Positions 1 to 12,424 of a DNA stretch of 64,000 nucleotides are shown piece by piece (the stretch's first letter is position 1; every line of letters starts with the position of its first letter). Source of the stretch: Penelope pileata (taxonomy: Eukaryota > Chordata > Aves > Galliformes > Cracidae); NCBI GenBank assembly GCA_013396635.1, contig WBMW01005029.1, positions 332,090-396,089 of the forward strand, in the 5' to 3' direction. The notes under the pieces were generated by a model. The model saw only the letters and a list, made by a program, of their open reading frames with translations. It had not been told where the DNA came from and made no database searches. A program made the position numbers and the translations under genes.

Positions 1-574
1 NNNNNNNNNNNNNNNNNNNNNNNNNNNNNNNNNNNNNNNNNNNNNNNNNNNNNNNNNNNNNNNNNNNNNNNNNNNNNNNNNNNNNNNNNNNNNNNNNNNN
101 NNNNNNNNNNNNNNNNNNNNNNNNNNNNNNNNNNNNNNNNNNNNNNNNNNNNNNNNNNNNNNNNNNNNNNNNNNNNNNNNNNNNNNNNNNNNNNNNNNNN
201 NNNNNNNNNNNNNNNNNNNNNNNNNNNNNNNNNNNNNNNNNNNNNNNNNNNNNNNNNNNNNNNNNNNNNNNNNNNNNNNNNNNNNNNNNNNNNNNNNNNN
301 NNNNNNNNNNNNNNNNNNNNNNNNNNNNNNNNNNNNNNNNNNNNNNNNNNNNNNNNNNNNNNNNNNNNNNNNNNNNNNNNNNNNNNNNNNNNNNNNNNNN
401 NNNNNNNNNNNNNNNNNNNNNNNNNNNNNNNNNNNNNNNNNNNNNNNNNNNNNNNNNNNNNNNNNNNNNNNNNNNNNNNNNNNNNNNNNNNNNNNNNNNN
501 NNNNNNNNNNNNNNNNNNNNNNNNNNNNNNNNNNNNNNNNNNNNNNNNNNNNNNNNNNNNNNNNNNNNNNNNNN
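1..574. other. Assembly gap (N run)
   Basis: All bases are N. Nothing can be said about its content. Confidence 1.
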
Positions 575-1599
575 ATTGTACTGATTGTACCGGAGCTTAT
601 CACAACTGTTGTTCAGTAATTGCTAATCACGATGTTCATTTTTTGGCTACTTGCAGGACTCTTTCAGAGTCTTGTATTAGAAATATATTACTCAACACCG
701 TATTTGCTGTTTGTTCTCGCTCTCGTGTTGCTGGTAATCTCTGGGGGGTGGATCAAGATGGTTGTTATACTGTTCTGTGTGACCTTGGCTTTTGTTATGA
801 TAAAAGTGCTGTCTGGGAAACTAGTCTATTGCCTGTGTTCAGCACTGCATTTATTTTTATGCTTCGGAAGTGATATTGTGGAGTCTATTAGCAATTGCAT
901 TCTTGGATTTGTCCCTGGAAAACAAGAGGAACAGGAGGATATTCTCAGCTACTTCCTAAACCTCCCATCCTCTTTCAGTTTTCCTTCTGTTAGAAACTAG
1001 GACAATAACCTATAACACTCAAATGTAATTCAGCTATTTATCACTGTATTCAGTGTTTTATGTGTTAAAAAAACTAAATGAAAATAGGAAATGCATTAGT
1101 TGAAGCTTAATCTATTTACTGAGCTATTCTTGTTAGTGTCAAGTAGTCAGAGAATTATTGGTAGTGTATACTGAGTAGTAGTGGCATTAGAATATTCTGA
1201 AGATTGTCAATTGATAGTATTATATAGCATGTAGAAGTACTGAAGAAAAAAAGAACTGGCAGTTAAAGGCTGAAATCCAAAAGCTTTGATTTTGTGCCTA
1301 TCTGGCATAAAGTGCATTGAGGCTCACTTACTCAGTCGATATCTAGCATTCAGGTACCTAGCTCAAAGCAGGTATACTTCAAATGTCATACATTTTTCGG
1401 TTCTATTTACAATGAAATTTGGAATGTTGATTGCTTTGACCAGCAACTGGGAGCTTTCCTACCACTGTCAAAATGTCCTTTTGTTGCTTTGCAGTGCGAA
1501 GACAGTAATTCTTTGACTGCCTAAGTTCCATTTATGCCTCTCACAATCATTTAGTAAAATGAATTGGAGGAGTTTTTTATCAACGTTTTATCAAAAAAG
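575..1599. other. Intronic sequence, no recognised feature
   Basis: AT-rich non-coding sequence. A 126-codon open frame at 620-1000 (+) encodes a very hydrophobic, Leu/Val/Phe-rich peptide. It reflects T-rich sequence, and I see no family motif, so I do not call a gene. No transposon is recognised. Confidence 0.7.
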
Positions 1600-1714
1600 T
1601 GTAATAGAATATTGGTTGGAAGGTTCAACCTCTACTGGCATACCATCACACCCGCCTCTGACTTTGTGGGCCAATGTAAGAAGATAGGAAGCATTGCTTT
1701 CTGAGCAGTCCTCA
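1600..1714 (+). mobile_element. Mariner (Galluhop-type) 3' end fragment
   Basis: About 115 bp matches the right-hand end of the longer mariner copy at 11890-12422. The shared parts are the segment reading 'ggttcaacctctactgg', the 'gtgggccaa' block and the terminal 'aggaagcatt...gcagtcctca', followed by the dinucleotide TA. The left part of the element is missing, so this is a non-mobile relic. Orientation is given relative to the 11890 copy. Confidence 0.8.
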
Positions 1715-1716
1715 TA

Positions 1717-2079
1717 ATATTATCTTGCTATGATGTAGTAATATATACATTATACTTCATATTTTTGTATGTGAAATTCGATACTACTGAAATTCTAGAA
1801 GCTGCAGTGTGCATCGTGACTACTGTGAAAGTAATCAAGAGTACTGGCAATTACAAGAATGTCGACAAATTGTTGGCAGAGTTGTCAGATATTTCTACAA
1901 GCAAGAAAGCATATGAGGCTAGTTGCTCGAGTGCTGCAAGTAAGTTGGAAAGATTTGCTCACTACCATATGCCTTTAGCGCTTGGTAAAGAGTATTTATT
2001 CTAACTTATATTATTGTTGGTCTGCGACTGAAAAACAGGGATCAGTTTCCAAGCAGCAAAAAAAAAAAAATAGGAATTA
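1717..2079. other. Intronic sequence, no recognised feature
   Basis: AT-rich spacer between a mariner relic and a CR1 fragment. It ends in a short poly-A run at about 2058-2070. A 79-codon open frame at 1765-2004 (+) has no recognisable motif and is treated as chance. Confidence 0.6.
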
Positions 2080-2295
2080 AGGAGTTATCCTCCAAGAAGC
2101 CATCCAGAGAGATTTAGACAGGCTTGACCAGTGGGCACAGGAGAACCTCATGAGATTCAACAAAGCCAAGTGCAAGATCTTGCACCTGGGTTGTGGCAAC
2201 CCCTACCATCAATACAAACTGGGGAATGAAAAGATTGAGCACAGCAATGCTGAAAAGGACTTGGGGATACTGGTGTATGGCAAGCTGGACATGAG
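2080..2295 (+). mobile_element. CR1 LINE fragment (ORF2 reverse transcriptase region)
   Basis: The segment reads as the part of CR1 ORF2 just after the catalytic FADD motif. Decayed codons give ...Q-R-D-L-D-R-L, 'NLMRFNKAKCKILHLG' and 'KDLGILV', and the same block is seen at 46725-46915 and 14370-14560 in this window. Both the 5' part and the 3' UTR are missing, so it is an internal relic with no coding potential. Confidence 0.88.
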
Positions 2296-5111
2296 ACAAA
2301 ATACTATGTCAGTATTTTGATTAACTTTTATCCTTATTTAACTGTAAGTGGATTATTAGCATGAGTAAAAACTCTTCTGATGCCTTTCTATTGTCTGGTT
2401 GAAGTTCAGGAAGGTGAAAGACATCCAAAAAATGAAATATATTTGGATAAAAGGCACCAAGTACCTTATCACCATGCACTAACATGTAGGACATTGGTAA
2501 ATACCTTGCATGGACATTTAGGAAACAACATACTTGTCTTTGACATTGTATTGTTCTTCAAAAAGGTCATTCTGCTTTAAATTGTCGGCTTTTGTAAACT
2601 GGAAATGATGTTCTATATGTGGTTGCCTTTACAATAGTATGAAGCTAAAATGTTAAGTGAGTAATTTTCACAGACTGCATAAAACCTGAAAAGGAGAAAG
2701 GAATAAAATCCAGTACCAGATGCAGATTCTGATGGGATACGTTCTGCTGTACTTCTCCTTTGTTTGCTCTGAGGATGAAAATTTTCTTGTCAAGTGGGAT
2801 GATGGTAGGTACATCTAAATTCTTCACCGGTGCATTTGTAATGAAGCTCCTATTTGTGAACTGAAAGCTTTATGGTGGAGCTGAAAGGCCTTTTATACAA
2901 CTGTTTCCATAATTGAGTGTTATAGGCTTATGCTGTGGGAAAGAAGACTGAAGTAATTTGCATGTGCAGTCCTAGTAGTCAGCAAATATGTTGCGCAGCT
3001 TAGAATTGTAACATATCCTAGATTTCTCTTTGTTAGCAGACAATAAATGAAGGTGTTGAAAAAGGGCTTTCCTTTTTGTTTCGGATAACATCAGATTTAT
3101 AGGAAGTTTTGAAAACACAGGATCGATAATGAACTAACACTGCGGGTATCTATACAAGTAGGCTGTGATTATGTGATGCAAATTTAGCAAGTCAAAAAGT
3201 GCCATAGGGGAACTGCATAAACACCGTGGCCTTCTACTGGTAGGACTATGATTTATTTGAGAATCTAGATAGATTAAAAATACTCATATAATGAACTGTA
3301 ATATGGAAAAAATTCCTGGAAGATAAAAAATCATGAAAAAATTTATTTGGAAGTGGAAGCTTGTAGACATGTAAACTGAAACCATCCCAAAATTTGGAGA
3401 TAATTTGAACAAATATTTGGAGACTGAGAACAATGCTAATAAAAGGAGTATTGAGGGTAGACAGAAACTTTATATTGAAGGTTGTCAACACTTCAACTAT
3501 TAAAAAATAGTATTGAAACAAAGTAGGGAAAACTGTTTCTTGTTATTTTGGTGCGGAGTTTTCCTATGTCTTTCTGGAAAACCTAGTGATGATTGTGTCA
3601 AGCCTCCTGTATTACATGAAACATGAGTTTGATGCAATAAAGCAACTCCTACATTCCTAAAATCATATTAAAAGGAGATCAGGTAATGGAAGAAAATAAC
3701 TAGAGAAAACTATTGAAATAGCTCTAAGATCATAAGCTGTTGTCCAGTATGCACCTATTGTATAAATTTTCTTCCAGTAGTCCAAAATCCCTCAATAGGC
3801 TTGAGGCATGATGGAAGACAGTAAATCTCCACACCCATAGTTTGCTTTGATCGTATATTTTATTTAAAAAATAACAGCATTCAGCCTGTTCTAAAAAAGT
3901 TTTTCTCTTGTAATTTATGTGCTGTTTGTTGTCAATAAACCTTGGAGACAGAAAAGCTTATTTGATGCCCGGTGGGGTGCTAAAAATATTAAAATGCCTA
4001 GAATGTTCATAAAAAGCTTTTTTTTTTCTCTTCACTTCTCTAACAATATTGCTTTACTTCTCTTTAAAAAAATCTTATAATAGCCCTTATAAAAGATTCT
4101 ACTCTGCTGAGGTGAAAAACTAAAATTCCTAGTTATCTAAAGAACACAGGATGGAAGAACACGTTCCCTTACATTCCCTTGTCAGCATGACCTAATCATC
4201 ATCTGACTGTTAGGTTCAAGACATGAATTTTTATTGTCATTCAGTATTTAGCCTCTTTGACTTACTGAATGTTAAAGGAGCTTATGCTATCCTTTGCCTT
4301 GTACAGCATCAGATAAGTTGAAACTGTCGTCTTTGTTACACAGCTCCACAGGCCAGCTCTCAAACAATAGTGATCTTCAGTGAATAATATTCTCATGCAG
4401 TTTCCCTTAAAGAGGAAGAATTTCCCATACTTTCTATCTAAAATGTCACAATTATATTTAAATATGTTATGGAATTACCACTTTGGGTGTTAGCTATAAA
4501 TGAAGAGAGGATATGAAGCACTGTGGAAAGCAGACAGTACTTACTGGGCATTCTAGACAACATGTCTGATGCAGTTCCTGGCAATCAATCAGAAAAACTG
4601 TCATGAGGAAGGTAGGTAAGAAGAAAAGAGAGGGTGAAGAAATGAAGAAAAAACTTGACTCTCAAAGGTTGAGGCGTACAATGGTTCTAATTTGAATAAT
4701 CAATGCACATAAATTTTATTAATTTAGAAGCACAAATCAACAGCACATACATGAAGTCTAAATAGGGAAATTCCTTGTAATACTGTAAAGTTAATAAATA
4801 AAGGGACAAAAGTACTATTCTGACAAAGAAAGATCCGGTATGCTTTTTCTAGAAAGCAGAATTGATCCACAGAAAGATGATGTGAAAGTCAGCGCAGTAC
4901 AGAAGCAAATTTCTTGCACTTGCAAGTTGGCATAAACGGCCAAAGAAGTTACCCAGTTTGCAGCTAATGTCAATCTTGCTATCCTTTAAGGAGACTGCCT
5001 GCCATATCTTACTGAATTTAATTTTGAAGTTGAGGGATGTTCAGCTAATGCAGAACTATTTATATATTGTGTCAATGGAGAAGAATATGCAAGTGAAGCT
5101 TCCTATACTTG
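2296..5111. other. Intronic sequence, no recognised feature
   Basis: AT-rich sequence with short T and A runs only. No exon with convincing splice sites, no transposon and no RNA gene was recognised. Confidence 0.65.
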
Positions 5112-5156
5112 GTGATCTTAAGAGTCTTTTCCAACCTAAGTGATTGCATGATTCTC
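5112..5156 (+). mobile_element. CR1 LINE 3' tail fragment
   Basis: About 45 bp matches the terminal CR1 signature: a 'gatctta...gtcttttccaacct' block followed by a degenerate 'tgattgcatgattct' tail repeat. Nothing upstream matches CR1, so this is a very short 5'-truncated copy. It is followed within about 30 bp by a second CR1 3' end on the opposite strand. Confidence 0.7.
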
Positions 5157-5184
5157 AAAGCAGGTGTAAAAGCTGCTGAATTAC

Positions 5185-5312
5185 CAAGTCCAGCTGTCAC
5201 CTATCAAGTTCACCACTATACCATGTCTCTAAGTACTACATTCACTCATCTCTTAAATAGCTCTGAGGATGGTGACTCCACCATTTCCCTGGACAGCCTG
5301 TTCCAATGCTCA
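5185..5312 (-). mobile_element. CR1 LINE 3'-end fragment, reverse strand
   Basis: Reading the minus strand gives the CR1 3'-terminal region. On the plus strand the diagnostic blocks are 'accatgtctctaagtac', 'gatggtgactccaccat' and 'ggacagcctgttccaatgc'. The subfamily resembles the copy at 35222-35335 (the same 'accatgtccctaagt' block) and appears old and diverged. The last part of the tail is missing. Confidence 0.82.
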
Positions 5313-8300
5313 GTCTATAGAAATATATTCTAATTACTCACAGAAACTGTTAAAGAAAAGCATATTTCAAGCAATGACATATTGACAAGAATAAATATAG
5401 AAGACATCAGAGGTTTAATTTGAAAAGAAAACCTGTACTTTGGAATGACACTTTTTCTTTATTGTCACTGAAGAATGGCTGTCATTTTTAATGTTAGAAA
5501 ATAAAGGCATTGGTGAATATTAAAGTAATATCAGCACTTAATGTAATATACAGTTACGTGATGTGAAGACATGAAAATTAGTTTGTGATTGTGCATGCTT
5601 AAATTAGACTTTGAGATTCTTGGGAAAAAAATTGTAAACTGTGGTACTTCCTTCTGTTCAAGAGAAGAAAGGAGTTTTGGAGTTTTGTAGATGCATAACA
5701 CCTCTGTGTAAACCTGGTAATAGTCAGCAGGACTGAACTTGCTGCAAAGATGTTCTGCTCAATCCAGTTCCATAAGAAAGCAAAAGAACAATCTTGAGAC
5801 TGAACTCACTGTATGGAAAAACATCTTGACAAATACAATGTTTACATTTCTCCTCAGATTGCATAGCGATGTTATGCTTTCTTAAAGGTTTATGGGTTTT
5901 TCTTTTAGCAATTAAGATGCTGATGGTTTATCTAGATTTTTATTCTTTCTTTGGGTTAATTGCATTGTATATGAAGTTTTTGTAGAAGCCAGACATGTCA
6001 GATGCCAAACTGTGTAGATGACAGTGAATTTCTGTTAAATACAGAGGAAATTTTAATATCAGATCTTTGCTTTTCCTTCATGAGCGTAAGGTTGACTCTC
6101 TCCATGCTGATGGATCAATAACTGGTGACAGTGTGTTGGTCTTTAGCCAAGGGTCACAAATTTTCAGATAGGCAGAATTGCTTAGAGCTATACAAGTACT
6201 TAGGTGTCAGTAGGGTTTGGCCCTGATAGTAATGTATCCCATGCATCCCAGCTGTGCTCTGGGTTTCTAGGGTGTTCTCTGACTCAGTGAATTCAGGAAG
6301 GCATAGCAAGTTCTCTGCTTATCTTTTAGGGAATATACGGATGTTATTGATACTGTCTTCAATATTTTTATACTGCTGCCTTATAGAAGTCAGAAGATTA
6401 GCCAAAGTTATAGGAAGTACTCCTTAATTCCTTCCTTGTATCTCTGCACAATGTAGTTTTGCACTTAGGCCATCTGGATAGCTAGACATTTGATCAAAGT
6501 ATCGGGGCAGTCAGGCACTTGTATCTGAAAATGCACTAGTTGACCCTAGTAACCTTTTTCTACATGAATCAGACAGTTCTGGTGTTAAATCTCTTTGTGA
6601 AAGTACTATAGAACTACGAATATAAGTGTAGGAGTAGAAATCAGCCTTCAATACTTAAGGCGAACAAGTGAGACCCGCAGTGTGAACAGGCTAATCCTGG
6701 CTAACTGTGCTTAGGTAAAGTGCTATGTCATAATACCAAGACGTAGATATCACATCCTGAGAGAACTTTCCAAATAAATACCATTTGATTTGATCTGGGG
6801 TGGGCATAGCAGCCTTATATTTGAAGGAGATACTATTAGGACTGGCAATTTTGATGTTTGACATCTGTTTTTTGGAATATTATACATTTATAAATACACT
6901 TGCAAAATCTATGTGCTACCAGGTTTCTGCCAAAACAGCTCATTCTGTGTTTTGCTGTCATTGAAATGCTTCTGAGAACACCTGTAATAATAATAATCCA
7001 TTCTGGAGGAATGAAAATCAGCAATGTATCTTGCAATTTTTAAATCACATGAGAAATATTTCTTTGATTTTTAGTGTGATTGTTTCTGTGAATAACTTCA
7101 AGCATTGTGAGAAGCAGTTGTATCATCAGGTCTCCAGCAGAAAAACAGATTTTAATGCTAGCTAGCTCAGCTAGTTAATGTGGTACAGTCATCTTGTGAA
7201 AATCTATAGGAGCTCCATGTGACCAGGCCCAATGAAAATGACTTCTCTGTTTGTGCCTCAAAGTACTTTGCACTACTTTGTCAGTTTCAGCATTGTCTGT
7301 AGACATTAATGCAAAATAGATGAGTTTTGAGAGAACTCGGAACCAAGGCATAATGCTACGGGTTTGGTCATCGTTGTTGTTGCTTTTTTAATTTTTTACT
7401 TTATTTTTTGCCATAAATAATACTTTGGCATTTTTTCTTTATGAGATTCTTTAATCTTCTGAAGTGATTTTTACTATGTATTAGATACGTTCTTGCTTTA
7501 CTTATGGAAATAATTTCACTGCCCCTTAAATGTTTTAGTGGAAACATTTTAAAGAATACCTTGTAATAATTTGTATATCAGAACAGAATTTGTAAGGAGT
7601 GTTCAATTCTGCATTTTCCCAATTTTCTTAAGAAAAAGTACTGAATAAATTTCAAGTCATTAGAATTTCTCCCACAGAGTTTTTGTTCGTGAAATTCTGA
7701 CATGAATTTAGGATTTGTTTTTCTCAGCCAAGCATGTTAAGATTTGAAAGTGCTATCTTTATAGAAACCTTAGTGCTTCTGAAAGTCTCTGGTGCTTTTG
7801 TTTTTTTCTTGTTTTCAAGTAAACTGTCAAAATAATTTAAAAAGAGTTGTGTTTGCTTCCCATGAAATTTGTAGAACACAAAATTCCAGTAAGAGCAATG
7901 ATTGTGATCGCTAAATAATAGGGGCCAAAGGAAGCTGAATTATGCTAGTTTCTGTTGTTGTTATGAATATGCTCTTATGGGATTTGATCTGCTGCTTGTC
8001 CTGATGCAAAATAATCCTATTGTGTCAAAAGAAGTTCTTGTAAGCAGGACTCTAAGTTCAATTGACTCAAACTAAGAGCTTTTGTACAAATACTAGTTAT
8101 TTGTATTGCAGCTGAAAGATGGTGAATCTATCATTCAGCTGTTTTGCATTTTACTATGAATTATTTATTATTCTGACATCTCTGTTCTGATATACTGAAA
8201 AATTGCTGGTGAAATTCAGGTGTATTTATGCAAATAGAAACTTGAGTTAAATTAACTCAGTGGGATATGTATTCTATAAGAATAGCATGTTGTGTGTTTT

Positions 8301-11300
8301 TGTTTTTTCTTTAAGTCAGAATTTATTAGATTGTTTTCCCCTGAGTTCTCTTATTTATGTTCAGCAAAGCAAATGGTTACAAGAGGGTCTTCTGTAAAAT
8401 GCATGGTGCAGTGTGCTAGACATAGAGATTTCCATGATCCTAAAGTATTCTTTCTACCTCTAGAGCAACTTAGAGTTCAACTTATGGCTCAAGTGAGGCA
8501 TATGCTACTTCTTTAAAAATGCTTCTGAAACTATTGATGGCTTTGGAGTGTGAGTAAGCATGTCATGTGAAGATGGATTAGCGCTACCTTCTCTCCCAAA
8601 TGTGCCATGGAAAGCTGTCCCTTCTTTTGGTTGTGGCTCAGAGTACTTCTTTCTTCCCAACGCATCTTCCTCTATTTCCTGCTCTTATACAAGTATTATT
8701 TAAACTGTACATAGATTCTCTCCCTCCCTTAATCCACTTCTGTGTCAATTAAATAGCAAGAGTGGGGTTGTTTAACTAATTTCTGATTGATTGCACAATT
8801 TGTCTGTTGATTGTTTCACGTGTAAAGGTAGAAGTGTCATTCATGTAATCACTATTTAAACTTCTCTATCTTGCTCAGACTTCTTCAGTTGTTTTTTGTA
8901 AGTCAAATTGTTAACAGATGTAATTCACAACTAAAGGAACAGTAACCCTATATACATCAGGTAACATTACAGAAATCATCTCTGCCCCAGTCACTGTTGA
9001 AATCCAAACATGATGCATAAAGAACAGAATTAGTGATTTATATAGGGATGAAATTGCTGTTGTTAGTTGCAATGTGAAATTTGGGAAATATTAGAAAAGT
9101 TCAGAGTGCCACGTTGAGAATTGTCTCAGACTAGGCTGGAAGCTGAAAAACAAGAACCTTCTAAAAATCTATTACATGGAAAGAATGGGGAGAAAGAGCT
9201 CTGGCTGAAGCTTGATTGTACAGTATGATGAACATACAGTAGATAGGAAGTTGCCTCAAATGACCTGATAGCCTTGCACAAACAATGTTTTCACATTTAT
9301 GCCACTGTGACTTCTGCTGAAGTGAAGCCAGACTTTCACCAATTACTGCCATGTTGTTAAAGCAGAAGGTCTGGAGAAATTCTGTATTGAATGAGGCAAA
9401 ACTGTCTCCTTGGCCTTGTTTCTGAACTCTTAAAAAGTACTCTTATGTTAGAATGTTTAAATTAAAATACCTTTTTTTTAAATGTTTTTGAGAAGGTCTA
9501 GATAGTGAGATGCCTAGAACATATGAATACATCCAGTTTCTCTATCCTAAGTCTCAAAATGTTACATAAGTATTGAATTTTGCACAATTCAGATGAATTA
9601 TGAAATTATTATCTTTAGGTGAGACAGTTATAGTCTGGAAGGGAAGGTAAATTACTTGGTCAGTTTAGAAGATCATACTTTGTCATTTGTTCAAGATATC
9701 CAATAATTCACTGAAGATTAAAGGCTAAAACTACTTGATCTTGAGTATTTGTTGATCACTCTGTCAATTGGATAGGATTTCACGGGGTTAGCGATAGAAG
9801 ACTTTTCATCGGCTGGTGGAACATATCAAGTAAATGAAGTGATGATGACAATGACAATATAATATCTTTTCAAAATACTAGTAAAGCAGCCAATTTGTGT
9901 CACTTCCGCAGTTCAGTAGACTTATAATACTTGCCTGTTTAATCTGTGTATGTTTTCAATATAGCTAGATGTCTGCAAGTTATTAACAGATATTGGCTTA
10001 AAGACAAGAATAAAAATAACTGTTAAATGACCGTATTTTTAATTGAGGAAACATTCAATGATATTATGTCACTATGTTGCACTGAAAAATTCATCACTGG
10101 TATGTTGAATATACTGAGTTACAGAACAAACAGACCATAATCCATTGGAGTGGTTTAGTTTCAGATGTGTGTCAGGGAAAAAAAAAATCTTCAGTTTAGC
10201 TTTTTGTTTGTGTGTTCTGAGGATTTCCTATCTCTAGTTAAATTCGGAAGTGGTTTAGTTTGTAGCTGTTTTAATACTTTTAGTTTAGAATTACTAGATA
10301 ATTGACAAGTGATAGATGAATTTGCTTTATTGCATTTTGTATGCAGATGAATATTTCTCTTTAAATAATTCCCCTTAAAAATTGCTCCCCTTGTAAAGGG
10401 GAATATGTCAAGTTCAAATTTTTGCTCATCACTAAATTGTATGTGATGCCTGACTACAGTAAATAAGCAGAAGTGAGAATCTTCATAACATCTGCATCGA
10501 CCTACTCTGCTATGAAGTCGAATTTTCATGTACAGAATGTCACATGACATGTTTAAAAACACTCTGTAGTCTTTTTTTGTAAATCTCACTCTTTTTGCAA
10601 GTATAGTCCTCTTCCATCAAAAATGAAACCAAGGATAGAATGCATAACACTGCAGACTGGAGCATTAAAAAGCTTGAAACTTGAGAATTAAGACCTTCAG
10701 AAAAAGGCTATGCTTTGACCTCTTTCATCTGTTTTGCAGTACAATCTTTAGTTTATTGGTCACATCCTGTTTAATTTTTATTATTATTATTATTTTGATT
10801 TTCTGTTAACTGGATTTTATGCAAGATTTTTCCTGGCCTCTTTTAATATCCAGATACGGTCTTTTGTCTTACTGCTTTCCATTTATACCTCGTCCTGAAC
10901 ATAAAATGGCTAATTTCCTTCTTAAAGTTTGTGCTCTTTTATCAGTATTTGCTATAACTATATTTAATGTTTAAACAGTTCTAAACCATTAAGAAATTAA
11001 AACAAATAATAATTTCCTTTTGAAGTCAGGTAGAAGTATTACCTCCATTTAGTAGCTGATAATTAGAGTGATGAAAAGTTTATAAGTGAGATTTGCCCTT
11101 TAACTCTTAGTGCCCATGTGAGACTTTTCAAGCAATTTTCCCTTCCCAAAAATACAGGAGACTGCAGCTGTAATCTTCTGGAAATTTTGCTACTAAACTG
11201 TAGCAGCTGTCTTTTTCCAGCTTGCATATGCACAAATGAAAAAGTATGCATGAACAGGGTGACACCTGGTTGTCTTTCCAATAAGACATTAAAGGCTGAG

Positions 11301-11887
11301 ATGACATAGAATGATAATCACTTTTGTTGTAACTACATTGCATGGAAAACTCTTAATCTGAGTCTCCTTTAGCTGCTATATAATTCCTACAGAACTGCTA
11401 GCCAGTAGCAGCTCCCCTTTCTGTGTTTGTGCAGCTGATTATTCCTATGAAAGTTTTGAAATTCATTGGATTTAAAGCTCTGCTTTTCAGTTCTCTTGCT
11501 TCTAGAGCACTTCTAATCCTGTTTTCCAGATGGTGCTAATACAATAAGCATTCTTTTTTTTCTGTTTGTATGATTAATGAACATATTAAATGCCATTGAA
11601 AGTGGAACAGAAATTGAGGTATATTGCTGTTTGTATCCTTATGTTTCCACAGTGAATGCTCATTAACAGTCTACAAGTACTTACAGTAATTTCTACGGGT
11701 AATATGACCTAGCTTCTGCTTTCTGTGGGGAAAAGTGAGAAATGCATTTAATTTATCATTTAATCTAAAAAGTGATTGGTGTTTCACTTTATTTCTTACC
11801 TTTCATTTCCACTGAAGTAGTTGACAGGCTTGTCATAAATAACATTTATTTTAATTATTGCAATAATACTTTGGGCATGTCCCTCTG
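5313..11887. other. Intronic sequence, no recognised gene
   Basis: 6.6 kb of AT-rich sequence without recognised transposons. It holds minor simple repeats: a (TAA)n run near 6982-6998 and a (TTA)n run near 10778-10793. The longest open frame, 132 codons at 10191-10589 (-), has no recognisable domain, shows no sign of splicing or codon bias, and is not called. Confidence 0.6.
10778..10796. repeat. (TTA)n microsatellite
   Basis: About five tandem TTA units seen directly in the sequence. Confidence 0.8.
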
Positions 11888-11889
11888 TA

Positions 11890-12422
11890 GGAGGATCATT
11901 CTGAAAATAATGCCTCCTATTTATTTATGTGGAAACTACAACAGATTCAAAGAGCACAATAACACTGATAGAGCAAATTCTCAGCTGTGAAACACTATTT
12001 TTCAATACAGTCACCACCATTAACTATGCATTTTTGCCTGCGGTGATCAATAGGCTGCAGGCTGTGCTCGTGTAAAATCTGCACCAGTGGAAGTGGCCCG
12101 CTGTCTCCACTGCCAAAACACCTCAGTGTGCTCACATCCGCTGTTTGGTTTCCATCAACATTCTGCAAGCATCAATAAATGTCATTGGGTGCCATTTTTT
12201 CCGCATGGAAGAATTCAATTCCACATCTTTCCTTCATCTGCACTTCCATGTCAGACGCCATATTGTCGGACTGCCCCTCTGCTTCCATCTGTCACACAGT
12301 GACAAAATTGAATGGAATATTGTGGGAAGGTTCATCCTCTACTGCCGTACCACCAACATCCGCCTCTGACATGGTGGGCCAACGTAATGAAATAGGAGGC
12401 ATTCCTTTCAGAGCAGCCCTCA
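11890..12422 (+). mobile_element. Mariner element, Galluhop type, internally shortened (533 bp)
   Basis: The two ends form imperfect terminal inverted repeats. In the left end (11890 on) and the reverse complement of the right end (to 12422), 17 of the first 25 positions agree, including 'TCTGAAA' and 'AATGCC', and both continue into 'TCCTATTT'. A TA dinucleotide sits immediately outside each end (11888-11889 and 12423-12424), as expected for Tc1/mariner insertion. The terminal sequence is the one I know from chicken Mariner1_GG/Galluhop (established family, recalled not searched). Autonomous mariners are about 1.3 kb with one transposase gene of about 340 codons. This copy is far shorter and has only short broken frames, so it is a non-autonomous derivative. 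Confidence 0.87.
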
Positions 12423-12424
12423 TA

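Noticed and set aside
620..1000. 126-codon hydrophobic open frame that could be a membrane protein
   Set aside because: The hydrophobicity follows from T-rich sequence. There is no family motif, another frame is also open over the same bases, and the length is within chance for 64 kb.
9280..9330. Similarity of 'tgccactgtgac' blocks at 9300 and 23450 as a SINE/MIR family
   Set aside because: The shared stretch is about 20 bases with mismatches and does not extend.
10191..10589. 132-codon minus-strand open frame
   Set aside because: No motif, ordinary intron composition, no splice context.
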